A stretch of DNA of 64,000 nt from Syntrophus buswellii. Lineage in GTDB: Bacteria > Desulfobacterota > Syntrophia > Syntrophales > Syntrophaceae. Shown piece after piece: positions 1 to 7,497 of the stretch. Every line of letters begins with the position of its first letter. Within the stretch, counting starts at the first letter, position 1. A program made the translations under genes and the position numbers. The DNA is taken from assembly GCF_046097065.1 (NCBI RefSeq), contig NZ_CP175563.1:1302001-1366000 (forward strand). The letters are read 5' to 3'. The notes beneath the pieces are model-generated. The model worked only from the letters and a program-made list of their open reading frames with translations. It was not told the origin of the DNA and did no database searches.

Positions 1-1012
1 TGCTTTCGTCCTCATTCAAAAAGGCCAGGTAGCCGATGGTGCTCCTCGTCAGTTCGACGGCTTTTTCCAGGGCGAAATCCGTTATTTCGTGGATGGAGGC
101 GCTTGTCATTGAATTCAGCTGCAGCAGCGCCTCCGTTCGTTCGGCATTGAGCTTCATGGCCTCGTCGGCCCGCTTGAGGGCCGTAATGTCCGTGGAGATG
201 CCGCACAGGCCGTAGATGCTTCCGCTGCCGTCCCTGAGGGGGATCTTCACCGTCCAGTATGTCCGCGGCGCCTGATCCGCCGAAGCAAGATCAACCTCTT
301 CGCGGGTAACGGTTTCTCCATGCTCGATGACGCGGCGGTCGCTTCTCCTGATTTCTTCGACGGAGGCGGCTGAGAAAAAGCTGGTGTCGTCTTTCCCGAT
401 GATTTCCTGTTCGCTGGAGCCGAAGAGCCGGCCCACCATGCTGTTGACATAGGTATAGCGAGACCCTCTGTCTTTGAGAAAGATATAGGCGCCGACATTG
501 TTCAGGATCGTATTCCGGAGCTCCTCGCTGTTCTGGAGCGCTTCTTCTGTCCGTTTATGATCGGTGGTGTCGCGGACGATGCCGGCGACCCCGACCACCT
601 CGCCAGCCACAAAGAGGGGAAATTTATGGGTTTCATAGAATCTTTCCCCTACCGGCTCCACGTTGACCACGAGCGCCCGGCTGCGAACAGCCCGTTGATC
701 ACTCTCCCGGCAGGCGCGGGCCGCCTCACCGGGCATGAGTTCGAAGTCGGTCCTGCCCAGGATCTCCTCCTCCCCGCGGCCGAAGAATCGGGCATTGGCG
801 GTATTGACAAGGAGGTAACGGTACTGAAGGTCTTTCAGAAAGAACAAATCCGGCGCGGTGTCGATGAGGAGCCGCAACTGCTGCAGAGAGAATCGCAAGG
901 AGTCCTCTTCCCGCTTTCGCAGGGCGGCGGATTGTTCAAGCTCCCGGATCCTCTCCTGCAGGGCGGCGATTTCTTGAAGAAGATCACGGCTCGTTTCCGA
1001 AAGTTCGCTCAT
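1..1012 (-). CDS. Multi-PAS sensor protein (N-terminal part, runs off the window)
   Basis: Reading the minus strand from the ATG at 1012 gives an open frame of 337 codons that continues past the left edge, so the C-terminus is missing. The first 45 residues are a Glu/Leu-rich coiled coil. Two PAS domains follow, at about residues 45-155 (core LLIDTAPDLFFLKD...YLLVN) and 165-285 (TILNNVGAYIFLKD...YTYVN), each ending in a PAC-like segment (GIVRDTTDHKR; GISTDITALKR). The last visible residues (ALEKAVELTRSTIGYLAFLNEDES) look like the start of a GAF domain. This order is typical of soluble PAS-PAS-GAF histidine kinases or diguanylate cyclases, but the output domain lies outside the window, so the type cannot be settled. 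No membrane segment is visible. The PAS domains of this family sense ligands or redox state in the cytoplasm. Confidence 0.8.
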   Translation of the reverse strand, partial: MSELSETSRDLLQEIAALQERIRELEQSAALRKREEDSLRFSLQQLRLLIDTAPDLFFLKDLQYRYLLVNTANARFFGRGEEEILGRTDFELMPGEAARACRESDQRAVRSRALVVNVEPVGERFYETHKFPLFVAGEVVGVAGIVRDTTDHKRTEEALQNSEELRNTILNNVGAYIFLKDRGSRYTYVNSMVGRLFGSSEQEIIGKDDTSFFSAASVEEIRRSDRRVIEHGETVTREEVDLASADQAPRTYWTVKIPLRDGSGSIYGLCGISTDITALKRADEAMKLNAERTEALLQLNSMTSASIHEITDFALEKAVELTRSTIGYLAFLNEDES

Positions 1013-1304
1013 GGACTTCCCGCGTGTTAGGCTGAAAGGATAGTGACGTATTAACATTTATTTAATACAGATTAACGTGTTTATCGATTCATGTCAACCG
1101 GGCATCCGGCGGGTACCTGTGATTGACGTGCGCCGTTGAAAAAGAATCCCTCCGGGCAGCCCGGGCTTGAGATTTTAATGCGGATCTGTCGACGGCTGAA
1201 GGCGGGATGGGGATGGAAAGGAGAATCTTGGAATGCCGTTGCGGAATACCTGGAAGTCCGTGGGATCGCGTGGAGTCGGCCCGGCGGGCCGTTCCGCATC
1301 GGTT
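1013..1304. other. Intergenic region between two minus-strand genes
   Basis: No convincing gene is present. It must contain the upstream region of the PAS sensor gene; an AT-rich stretch at 1046-1085 is the most promoter-like part. A GC-only hairpin (cggccc-ggc-gggccg, 1277-1291) lies just after the dynamin gene's stop codon but has no T-tract on either strand. A second CCGGG/CCCGG hairpin near 1156-1170 is followed by gcttgagatttt on the plus strand. Confidence 0.5.
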
Positions 1305-2987
1305 TTACAGCAGATCGGCAGCATCCCGGATGCGCCGCGCCTCCTCGATGAGGGAACCAATCCGGGATGTTTTTTCGTCGAGGCGCGACAACGGCTCTTT
1401 GAGGTCGTATTGAATTTCAAGGAAAAGCCGCTCGAACATGGAAGAGATCTCTCGATCCAGGCGCTCCCGGAACTCATTTCGTGATGTCGTCATCTTTTCC
1501 GAGAATTCATTCATGAGCGCCGAACGCTTCCAGAGCAGTGTTGCGGCGACCAGGCCGGTCCCTAAAGCGGTCAGGATACCGCCGGTTATGTCAAAGGCGA
1601 TGAGGTGCGTTGCCATGGCGATGACAGCGCCAATGGCCGCAATCCCCCCGCCGGTCAGCGTGAGTTTGCCGAGTTCGGAGCCCTGAACGCCTTTTTCGGT
1701 GACGATGTCTGAGATGCGGAGGTCCTGGAGCTGGTGCCGAAGCCGTTCGAGGATCTCCATGCGGTCCGCGGCGGCGGGATATCCGGCCTTTTGTTGCCCC
1801 TCCCGCCGGTGCTCGATGGCCGTGGTCAGATCATCGAGCATGGTTTTCATCTCATCGGAGAGGTCCTTTGAAATGCGGGAGGACTCGGCCTCAATCTCTT
1901 TTTCAGCCGTTCGCTCGAACGTTTCGCGGGTTTCGTTGATCCATGTTTTTACATCCTTATCGCGAAGGAAGGGAATGGAGCGGCGCAGGATCGTCCCGAT
2001 CTCCAAGCCTTGCCGGAAATCCTCCTCAAGTCCGGAGGCAAGACGGTCATAGGAAACGCCCAGACTGTCCACCACCAGCCGCCTGAGCGAAAGCGCCTTC
2101 TCACGGCGCCCGTCCACCCTGGCCAGGAGGTCCTGGTAGAAGGCCTTGTCCTCCGCAATGGAGGCCTCCTCCGTGCGAAGTTTCGCAAGCAGGTCGCCGG
2201 CGATTTTCCGGACGGTGTCCCGTGACACCTCCAGTTTCATGCTCCAGACCTCGCCGCTCTCCACGGTGTTGCGCAGATATTCCCGAAACTCCGCAAAACC
2301 GCTGTCCGACGCTCCCTCCATTTCCCGCTTCGCGGAGACCGTAAATAAGATGGGGTTCTGGACGTTGCGCTCGCGGGCGTACTGCCTCACCCGGTCCGAG
2401 TTGATGGCCAGCTCCTGCTGGGTGGCAAGATCAGCCTGCTGCAAAATGAAGACGGTCTTCCTGTGCCAGTCCTGCCGCACAAAGGAGAGAAGCTCCCATG
2501 CCGTCGCGGTATGGGGATTCTTGGCCGGAAAAACGAAGACGACGAGATCGCTCTTGGGGATGTAGTTTTCCGTAATCGTCTGGTGATTGCGGAGGACGGA
2601 GTTCGTTCCGGGCGTATCGACGATGGTTATGTCCTGAAGGACCGCCCTGGGCAGACGAACCCTCTCCCAGAAATCCCCCAGGACCGTCTTTGAGTACTCT
2701 TCGCCATAGACCAGTTCCTGGATGACCGCCGTGCAGGGATCCGGTGCAACCTCGCACACATTTTCTCCGAGAAGGGCGTTGATGAAGCTGCTCTTGCCCG
2801 ACTTCACCTCGCCGACAATGACAAAGAGCGCCGCCGACTGCAGAAGCAGGAGACGCTCCCTCAGAATCGACGAGGACTCGCTTTCCGCGCATGCGTCGGC
2901 CAGCGACAGGCATCGCTGGAGAACATCCCTCAGCCAGTCGTATTTCCTTTTCAGTTCCGGGCTGAGGACACGCTGTTGTACCGTCAT
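1305..2987 (-). CDS. Bacterial dynamin-like GTPase
   Basis: A 560-residue protein with a dynamin-type GTPase domain at the N-terminus: P-loop GEVKSGKS at 59-66, switch 2 DTPG at 124-127, and LQQADL at 182-187 where the classical G4 motif would be. A long helical region (about 250-440) follows, then a glycine-rich hydrophobic hairpin at about 442-486 (likely membrane paddle or two membrane segments), then another helical stretch to the C-terminus. This is the layout of bacterial dynamin-like proteins, which assemble on the inner face of the membrane and reshape or repair it. GAGAGG precedes the ATG with good spacing. The next gene downstream encodes a chromosome-edge PAS sensor; the gene upstream encodes an amphipathic helical protein that could also act at membranes, though this link is inference. 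Confidence 0.85.
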   Translation of the reverse strand: MTVQQRVLSPELKRKYDWLRDVLQRCLSLADACAESESSSILRERLLLLQSAALFVIVGEVKSGKSSFINALLGENVCEVAPDPCTAVIQELVYGEEYSKTVLGDFWERVRLPRAVLQDITIVDTPGTNSVLRNHQTITENYIPKSDLVVFVFPAKNPHTATAWELLSFVRQDWHRKTVFILQQADLATQQELAINSDRVRQYARERNVQNPILFTVSAKREMEGASDSGFAEFREYLRNTVESGEVWSMKLEVSRDTVRKIAGDLLAKLRTEEASIAEDKAFYQDLLARVDGRREKALSLRRLVVDSLGVSYDRLASGLEEDFRQGLEIGTILRRSIPFLRDKDVKTWINETRETFERTAEKEIEAESSRISKDLSDEMKTMLDDLTTAIEHRREGQQKAGYPAAADRMEILERLRHQLQDLRISDIVTEKGVQGSELGKLTLTGGGIAAIGAVIAMATHLIAFDITGGILTALGTGLVAATLLWKRSALMNEFSEKMTTSRNEFRERLDREISSMFERLFLEIQYDLKEPLSRLDEKTSRIGSLIEEARRIRDAADLL

Positions 2988-3051
2988 GGTTGTTCCTCTC
3001 GGTTCATGTGAGGGAAGCGTCCCTGGAAGTTTTGAACATCGATTCCCGGAG

Positions 3052-3408
3052 CTAGCTCTTTTTTACGTCCTTGTCCGACATTCCCAGTTTCTCGCGTGCC
3101 TGGCCTACGGCCTTCTCCGCTTCGTCCTTGACTTCGCCCAATTTGGCCTTGGTCTGGTCCGCCATCTTCCCCAGCCTGTCCGCTGCCTCATCAAAGGTGT
3201 CCTCCGCTTTTTCCGCCAGTTCCTTGGCCTTTGCCTCCGCCTGTTCCGCCAGTTTTTTGGCTTTGTCCGTCAGGCCTTCCAGGGCATCGGGGATGTTGTC
3301 ATGGTCCTGATCCAGATTTTCACGGGCCTCCTTGATCTTCGCCCCGGCCTTCTCCTTCAGGTCCTCAGCCGCATCCTTGACCTGATCAACAATTTTTTTG
3401 AAGTCCAT
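3052..3408 (-). CDS. Amphipathic alpha-helical (LEA/apolipoprotein-like) protein
   Basis: A 118-residue, Lys/Glu/Ala-rich protein with 11-residue helical periodicity (repeats such as KAKELAEKAEDT, KAKLGEVKDEAEKA), no Cys and almost no aromatic residues. This resembles late-embryogenesis-abundant proteins or exchangeable apolipoproteins. Near residue 35 it carries DQDHDNIPDALE, which looks like a calcium-binding DxDxDxxxD repeat of the thrombospondin type-3 kind. The start is placed at 3408 because AGGAGG lies 6 bases before it; an in-frame ATG at 3429 would add MAGRRRK but lacks a ribosome binding site. There is no signal peptide. A stress-protective or membrane-coating role is possible, but composition alone cannot prove it. 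Confidence 0.65.
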   Translation of the reverse strand: MDFKKIVDQVKDAAEDLKEKAGAKIKEARENLDQDHDNIPDALEGLTDKAKKLAEQAEAKAKELAEKAEDTFDEAADRLGKMADQTKAKLGEVKDEAEKAVGQAREKLGMSDKDVKKS

Positions 3409-3513
3409 TTTTCTCCTCCTTCCTGCCAAAAGAAACGTTCCGTTTAAGAGCCACCCGCCCCTTTACGACGGGAGATTGCTTCTTAGAAAAAAACCTTGAG
3501 ACTCTCAGATGAG

Positions 3514-3951
3514 TTAAGCTCTCTGCCCCTGTGGCCCATCCGAGGGGTCCGAAAGACGAAAGGCTTCCTGTTCAAACCTGTTGTCCCGGTATGGATCCCG
3601 GCCACGAAGCAGGGCCGCGGCGCTCGACAGGAGGTAAAGAGGGGGTAAAAAAGGCCCCCAGCGTTCGTATTGCCGGATATGAACATGCTCGTGATCGCGG
3701 CAACGCCGGAGGCTGTCGCGGTCCGGGCCGAAAATGACGTGGCCGACGGTCAACGCGGCAATGGAGAATCGAAAGCGGCGTGAGGACAACAGGGCAGGCA
3801 GCAGACCCCCCTGCGCCTCGATGGCGCCGGTCGCAAAAGAGACGCCCCCCCCGGAGAGAAGAACAAAGGGGAGCAGTATCATGCCGATGCATGATACCGG
3901 GAGAACCCAGCAGTATTTGAACAACGAGACCATGATTTTCATGGGATTCAT
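3514..3951 (-). CDS. Conserved membrane protein with HEHVHxRQYERWGP motif, function unknown
   Basis: A 145-residue protein with a hydrophobic N-terminal segment (about 8-34), a second hydrophobic stretch near 62-74, and a conserved-looking centre, GHVIFG followed about 15 residues later by HEHVHIRQYERWGP and then a third hydrophobic segment. The C-terminal part has DPYRDNRFEQEA. The clustered His/Glu residues look like a metal site reminiscent of, but not identical to, HExxH metalloproteases. I recognise the motif as recurring in small uncharacterised bacterial membrane proteins but cannot name a function. It sits just downstream of a zinc-metalloprotease gene on the same strand (39-base gap), so the two may be co-transcribed. 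Confidence 0.6.
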   Translation of the reverse strand: MNPMKIMVSLFKYCWVLPVSCIGMILLPFVLLSGGGVSFATGAIEAQGGLLPALLSSRRFRFSIAALTVGHVIFGPDRDSLRRCRDHEHVHIRQYERWGPFLPPLYLLSSAAALLRGRDPYRDNRFEQEAFRLSDPSDGPQGQRA

Positions 3952-3990
3952 CTTTTCCGCACTTTTTCCTTTGTAACGCGCGCCGAAGTC

Positions 3991-4854
3991 CTACAGCTGG
4001 TCAGTGTTGAAGGTGTTGCAGCCCTGGAACGTTCCGTTTTCGAGCCCGGTCTTGAACCAGCGCACCCGCTGGGCGGAACTCCCATGGGTAAAGGAGTCCG
4101 GAACAACATAGCCCCGCGAACTTTTCTGAATCCGGTCGTCGCCGATCGCACTGGCGGCATTGAGCCCCTCTTCAATGTCTCCGGCTTCGAGGATCCTGCG
4201 GCTCTTCTCCGTCTGATGAGCCCAGACGCCTGCGAGGCAGTCCGCCTGCAATTCCACCATGACGGACAATCTGTTTTTCTCCGAAGCGTTCAGCTGCGGC
4301 TGCAGCCTGTTCACCTTCTCCGTGATGCCCAGCAGCGTCTGCACATGGTGGCCCACCTCATGGGCAATGACATAGGCCTCGGCAAAATCACCGGAAACGC
4401 CAAATCGTGTCCTCAGCTCCTCAAAAAAACTCAGATCGAGATAAACCTTCCGGTCGGCCGGGCAGTAGAAGGGACCGACGGCGGAACCCGCCATCCCGCA
4501 TGCCGATTCAACGGAACCTGAAAAAAGGACCAGCTTCGGCTCCTGGTAGGTGCGCCCCATTTTCTGGAATTCGCTCCTCCAGACATCTTCGGTTTCCGCG
4601 AGCACAACGGCAACAAAGTCGCGCATGTCGTCACTACCAGCCGTCTGACCGCTCTGCGGAACGGAGACGGATGAAGGCTGCTGCTGCGAAAGGTTCTGCA
4701 GGACAGCGGACGGGTCAATGCCGAACAACATGCTGATCACAAAAATCGCCAGTATGCCCAGACCGCTCAGGCCGCCCACCTTGGCGCCGCGCGGAAGGGA
4801 CATGCCTCGACGGTCTTCAACGTTGTCACTTTGTCTTTCGCCCCTCCAGCGCAT
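3991..4854 (-). CDS. YpfJ-family neutral zinc metallopeptidase
   Basis: A 287-residue protein matching the putative neutral zinc metallopeptidase family (YpfJ type). It has a short basic N-terminus (MRWRGERQSDNVEDRRG), one membrane segment at about 28-47, a low-complexity Gln/Ser linker, and a catalytic domain with HEVGHH (zinc-binding HExxH at 165-169). The family-typical ACG...GPFYCPADRKVYLDLSFF stretch precedes it, and QADCLAGVWAHQ follows and probably gives the third zinc ligand. The topology puts the protease domain in the periplasm, anchored to the inner membrane. GGGGGAG lies just before the ATG. Physiological substrates of this family are not known to me. Confidence 0.9.
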   Translation of the reverse strand: MRWRGERQSDNVEDRRGMSLPRGAKVGGLSGLGILAIFVISMLFGIDPSAVLQNLSQQQPSSVSVPQSGQTAGSDDMRDFVAVVLAETEDVWRSEFQKMGRTYQEPKLVLFSGSVESACGMAGSAVGPFYCPADRKVYLDLSFFEELRTRFGVSGDFAEAYVIAHEVGHHVQTLLGITEKVNRLQPQLNASEKNRLSVMVELQADCLAGVWAHQTEKSRRILEAGDIEEGLNAASAIGDDRIQKSSRGYVVPDSFTHGSSAQRVRWFKTGLENGTFQGCNTFNTDQL

Positions 4855-5282
4855 TCCATCTCCCCCTTGAATTCATTGCCGGGCTTCCCGGACCGGCTCA
4901 TCCGCCGGGAACGATCCCGTCCTGCATCCGCCCGTGCCGGGGGCTGAGATGTCTCCGCCCCCGGCCTGGCGCTCCTTGATCCAAAGTATCTTATAAGTTA
5001 AATGAATCAGGTAGTTAGCACACCTTCCATCATACTCCTGATTCTGGTGATGTCAAGGAAATTTCCCCGGATGGGGGTCCTTTGTGGCTGTCCCGGTTGT
5101 TCAGTAGAACATTTCGTGTCAGCGTCATGCCTTCCCGCACCATCCATTCCGGTGCGGGGGCCATGCGAAGCCGCTCTTCCGGCACGGGCAAGAGGGGGCC
5201 GTCATTCCTGTCTTATGTGGCCCGGGAAAGCATCGTTGAATTGAGTCTCCGTGGTGAAGGCCATTCCTCTCCTTGAAGGGAG
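4855..5282. other. Intergenic region with a GC-rich hairpin
   Basis: About 430 bases between two minus-strand genes with no convincing coding sequence; the short plus-strand frames here have no recognisable content or ribosome binding site. It holds a perfect 8-bp stem (cccgcacc/ggtgcggg, 5134-5158, 9-base loop) without a T-tract. The start-proximal part (4855-5000) should hold the promoter for the metalloprotease gene, but I cannot pick out -35/-10 boxes with confidence. Confidence 0.4.
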
Positions 5283-5302
5283 GAAAAGCGGGCGTTGCCC
5301 GC
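5283..5302 (-). terminator. Intrinsic terminator downstream of mtaD
   Basis: On the minus strand, GCGGGC-aac-GCCCGC (5302-5288) is followed by TTTTCC. It begins 15 bases after the mtaD stop codon and points in the correct direction. Confidence 0.6.
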
Positions 5303-5316
5303 CGATGAGGACCGGC

Positions 5317-6657
5317 TTAGTCACGATGACCCTTTTTGATTCTTTTCGCAATCGCTTTGACCTCCTTCATGATGGCATCCAGGTCCAGGTGACGGAGTTC
5401 CCGGTTTTCCATCACGACGTTGCCGTTGATGATGGAGGTGAGCACATCCGATCCGGTTGCGGCATAGACGAGGTGGGAAAAGGGGTCGTACATCGGCGTC
5501 AGATGCGGCTGATTCAAATCAAGGATAATGAGATCGGCGGCCTTGCCGGCCTCGATGGACCCGATCCGCTCCTCCAGTCCCAGGGCCTTGGCGCCGTCGA
5601 GGGTGGCCATCTGGACCACCTGGCGGGCTTTCATGACGGTCGGGTCCATGGTGGCGATCTTGTGAATCTTGGCCGCCGTGTCCATTTCCCGGAAAAGGTC
5701 CAGGTCGTTGTTGCTGGCGGAGCCGTCCGTGCCGAGAGAGACGGGAATCCTGCGGGCCTGCATTGCCGGGATGGGGGCGATTCCGGAGGCCAGCTTCATG
5801 TTGCTCTGGGGGGCGTGAGAAACCCGGACGCCGCATTCGGCGAGAACCGCCATCTCTTCCTCGTCGAGCCACGTGCAGTGGACGGCGAGGGTCGCTGAAT
5901 CGAGGACTCCCAGATCGCGGAGAAAGAGCGCCGGCTTTCTGCCGTAGCGCTCCTGAATCAGGGAAATCTCCTCGCGGGTTTCGGACAGGTGGAGCATATA
6001 GAGAAGATTCTCCCGGGAGGCCGCCGCCTTGATCCGGAGAAGGGTTTCCGGAGAGCAGCTGTAGGGGGAGTGGCAAAAGAGGGCGGGCTGGATCAGAGGC
6101 GAGGCGCCTTTCCAGGAGGCGATCAGCCGTTCCACGGTGTCCAGCTGCCGGGACGGATCGGGGGTGTCCGGTGTGGGAAAATCGATGAATCCCTGGGAGA
6201 CAACGGCCCGCATGCCCGCGTCCATGGCTGCCCGGGCGACGGAATCCACGAAAAAGTAGCTGTCGCAGAAGGTCGTCGTACCGGACAGGATCATCTCCGC
6301 CATGGCCAGGAGCGATCCGGCGTACACCATCTGCGGGCTGACATGCTGCGCTTCCGCGGGAAAGATGCGCTCATGAAGCCAGGTCATCAGGGGGAGGTCG
6401 TCCGCCATGCCGCGGAAGCAGGTCATGGCCAGGTGGGTATGGGTATTGATCAGCCCGGGCATAATCAGGGTATCGCGCCTGTTCAGGACTTTTTTTGCGC
6501 AATAGGCCCCTTCCTGGAAGTCCTTTCTCGGCATGACGAAAACGATTTTTCCATCCCGGATGCCCAGGACGGGGTGTTCGACAACGGCCTGCTGACTCGA
6601 CATCGTTAAGAGGAGACTGCCGAAGACCAGCAGATCCAGTTCGGTTTTTATCATCAA
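5317..6657 (-). CDS. mtaD: 5'-methylthioadenosine / S-adenosylhomocysteine deaminase (amidohydrolase)
   Basis: A 446-residue metal-dependent amidohydrolase of the MtaD/TrzN/SsnA group. Metal ligands are visible in PGLINTHTHL (His73, His75), in LFCHSPYSCSPETL and LHLSETREE (central His residues), in the VHCTWLDEEE region, and in SLGTDGSASNNDLD (the Asp). The C-terminus carries the small beta-sandwich half seen in this superfamily (GSIEAGKAADLIILDLN). The motif TCFRGMADDLPLMTWLHERIFPAE matches MTA/SAH deaminases best; these turn MTA or SAH into the inosyl compounds for purine and methyl-cycle salvage. Some relatives act on guanine or chlorinated triazines, so substrate is a family-level call. 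Two adjacent ATGs (6657 and 6654) share the ribosome binding site AGAGGT. The upstream leader has a hairpin and a candidate attenuator. Confidence 0.85.
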   Translation of the reverse strand: MMIKTELDLLVFGSLLLTMSSQQAVVEHPVLGIRDGKIVFVMPRKDFQEGAYCAKKVLNRRDTLIMPGLINTHTHLAMTCFRGMADDLPLMTWLHERIFPAEAQHVSPQMVYAGSLLAMAEMILSGTTTFCDSYFFVDSVARAAMDAGMRAVVSQGFIDFPTPDTPDPSRQLDTVERLIASWKGASPLIQPALFCHSPYSCSPETLLRIKAAASRENLLYMLHLSETREEISLIQERYGRKPALFLRDLGVLDSATLAVHCTWLDEEEMAVLAECGVRVSHAPQSNMKLASGIAPIPAMQARRIPVSLGTDGSASNNDLDLFREMDTAAKIHKIATMDPTVMKARQVVQMATLDGAKALGLEERIGSIEAGKAADLIILDLNQPHLTPMYDPFSHLVYAATGSDVLTSIINGNVVMENRELRHLDLDAIMKEVKAIAKRIKKGHRD

Positions 6658-6668
6658 CGACCTCTGGA

Positions 6669-6689
6669 GAAGAGGTGCGAGACCTCTTC
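6669..6689 (-). promoter_or_regulatory. Hairpin in the mtaD 5' leader next to the ribosome binding site
   Basis: A perfect 8-bp stem, GAAGAGGT-ctcgc-ACCTCTTC on the minus strand, ends 11 bases upstream of the mtaD start. The ribosome binding site AGAGGT just after it duplicates the 5' arm (AGAGGT), so the anti-arm ACCTCT could pair with either. This could gate translation; it is a structural observation only. Confidence 0.4.
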
Positions 6690-6796
6690 CGGTTGGAATG
6701 GGTGGCAGGAATTTAGCACGGAGAGGAGTGTTCCTTCAACGGGATAATGGCCCCGGAAAAATGCAAGGGGGGATAGGGGGATTTGTTGGCCCATGC

Positions 6797-6834
6797 AAAA
6801 AGACTGAAGGGGAGCTTTTTGCTCCCCTTCAGTC
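6797..6834 (-). terminator. Strong intrinsic terminator
   Basis: A perfect 14-bp inverted repeat (6802-6815 with 6821-6834, 5-base loop) is followed on the minus strand by TTTTT (6801-6797). On the plus strand the stem is followed by caggagg, so termination is expected only for minus-strand transcription. Confidence 0.75.
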
Positions 6835-6925
6835 CAGGAGGATAAGACGATTTCGGGATTGCTTTCTCAGTTATGGAACCCGGCTCCTTCTGCCCGTTTG
6901 AATTCGCCGGATTTTCGTCTTTTGT
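6797..6925 (-). ncRNA. Candidate sigma54-dependent small RNA (or attenuated leader of mtaD)
   Basis: A predicted transcript of about 129 nt. It is bounded upstream by a sigma54-type promoter with canonical GG-N10-GC spacing (predicted start near 6925) and downstream by a 14-bp perfect intrinsic terminator with a U5 tract (6834-6797). Between them the RNA can fold. An outer helix AAGACGA/UCGUCUU pairs 6921-6915 with 6850-6844, and an inner helix CCGGC/GCCGG pairs 6910-6906 with 6884-6880. No ORF with a ribosome binding site is seen in it. Because mtaD starts 140 bases further along on the same strand, the element may instead be an attenuated leader. A sigma54-activator gene lies only 2.4 kb away (9309-10682). 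Existence of the RNA is inferred from boundary signals and pairing only. Confidence 0.45.
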
Positions 6926-6936
6926 CGTTAAAGAAA

Positions 6937-6951
6937 GCATCGATTGTGCCA
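6937..6951 (-). promoter_or_regulatory. Candidate sigma54 (RpoN) promoter
   Basis: On the minus strand TGGCAC (6951-6946) and TGCT (6939-6936) place GG and GC exactly 10 bases apart, the invariant -24/-12 geometry of RpoN promoters; consensus is TGGCAC-N5-TTGC. The predicted start is about 12 bases downstream, near 6925, at an A. Confidence 0.5.
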
Positions 6952-7497
6952 GTTGCGTGATAATTCTGTAACATATTGAAATGACGATTCTATATTTTAG
7001 TTTGGTTCAGGGGCGGATAAAAAGAGGCTTTTTCCCAGAGGCAAGAAATGTCGACAGATGAGATCAGCCTTTTTAAAAAACCATGAAAGAACAAGAAGAT
7101 GCAACGGTGTCCCGTTATGTCGCCCTTCGACAATATTGTCGAAAGCGGCCCATCGATGTTCCAGGCGATCTACGCCGGTTCTCCCCTGCCTCGAGCCTGC
7201 TGCCGGTTCTGGCGCTTTCAAGCGCAGGGCTTCCGATCCGCTCCAGACTCTTCCGGGCCGGAATTCGCTGGAAACTTTGCCGGCCGAAAGCACCGCGCCG
7301 ATTGCCCCGTTGCGGATTTTCCAGTTTGTTCCGGCTGCCCAAGGCTTCCCGTGATTCTCATGGTCCATCCCCCCCCCTCTGGATGCCCCGATTTTAAGGG
7401 GTTGACTTTTTGATGGATCACCCTAAGATGTCGATCGTGGCGGAGTTGAAATACCGGAGGGCTGACCCCTCCAGGGACCGTCAGCGGGAAACATGAC
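6952..7497. other. Long upstream region of the two-component operon
   Basis: About 545 bases with no convincing gene. Several overlapping frames on both strands are open here, but none has a ribosome binding site, recognisable motif or consistent composition. The region holds an 18-base palindrome (7126-7143), and T/A-rich inverted stretches near 7019-7038 and 7070-7081. It probably contains the promoter of the sensor kinase gene. Confidence 0.4.
7126..7143. promoter_or_regulatory. Perfect 18-bp palindrome, candidate operator
   Basis: ttcgacaatattgtcgaa is its own reverse complement, a shape typical of binding sites for dimeric regulators. It lies 355 bases upstream of the sensor kinase gene. 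The binding protein is unknown and no second copy was noticed in the window. Confidence 0.35.

Noticed and set aside
5134..5158. GC-rich hairpin as a terminator
   Set aside because: The 8-bp stem is perfect, but neither strand has a T-tract and no gene end is close.
6997..7413. Overlapping open frames on both strands in the kinase upstream region (up to 123 residues)
   Set aside because: No ribosome binding site, no recognisable motif, and several mutually exclusive frames are open at once, as expected in GC-rich non-coding DNA.
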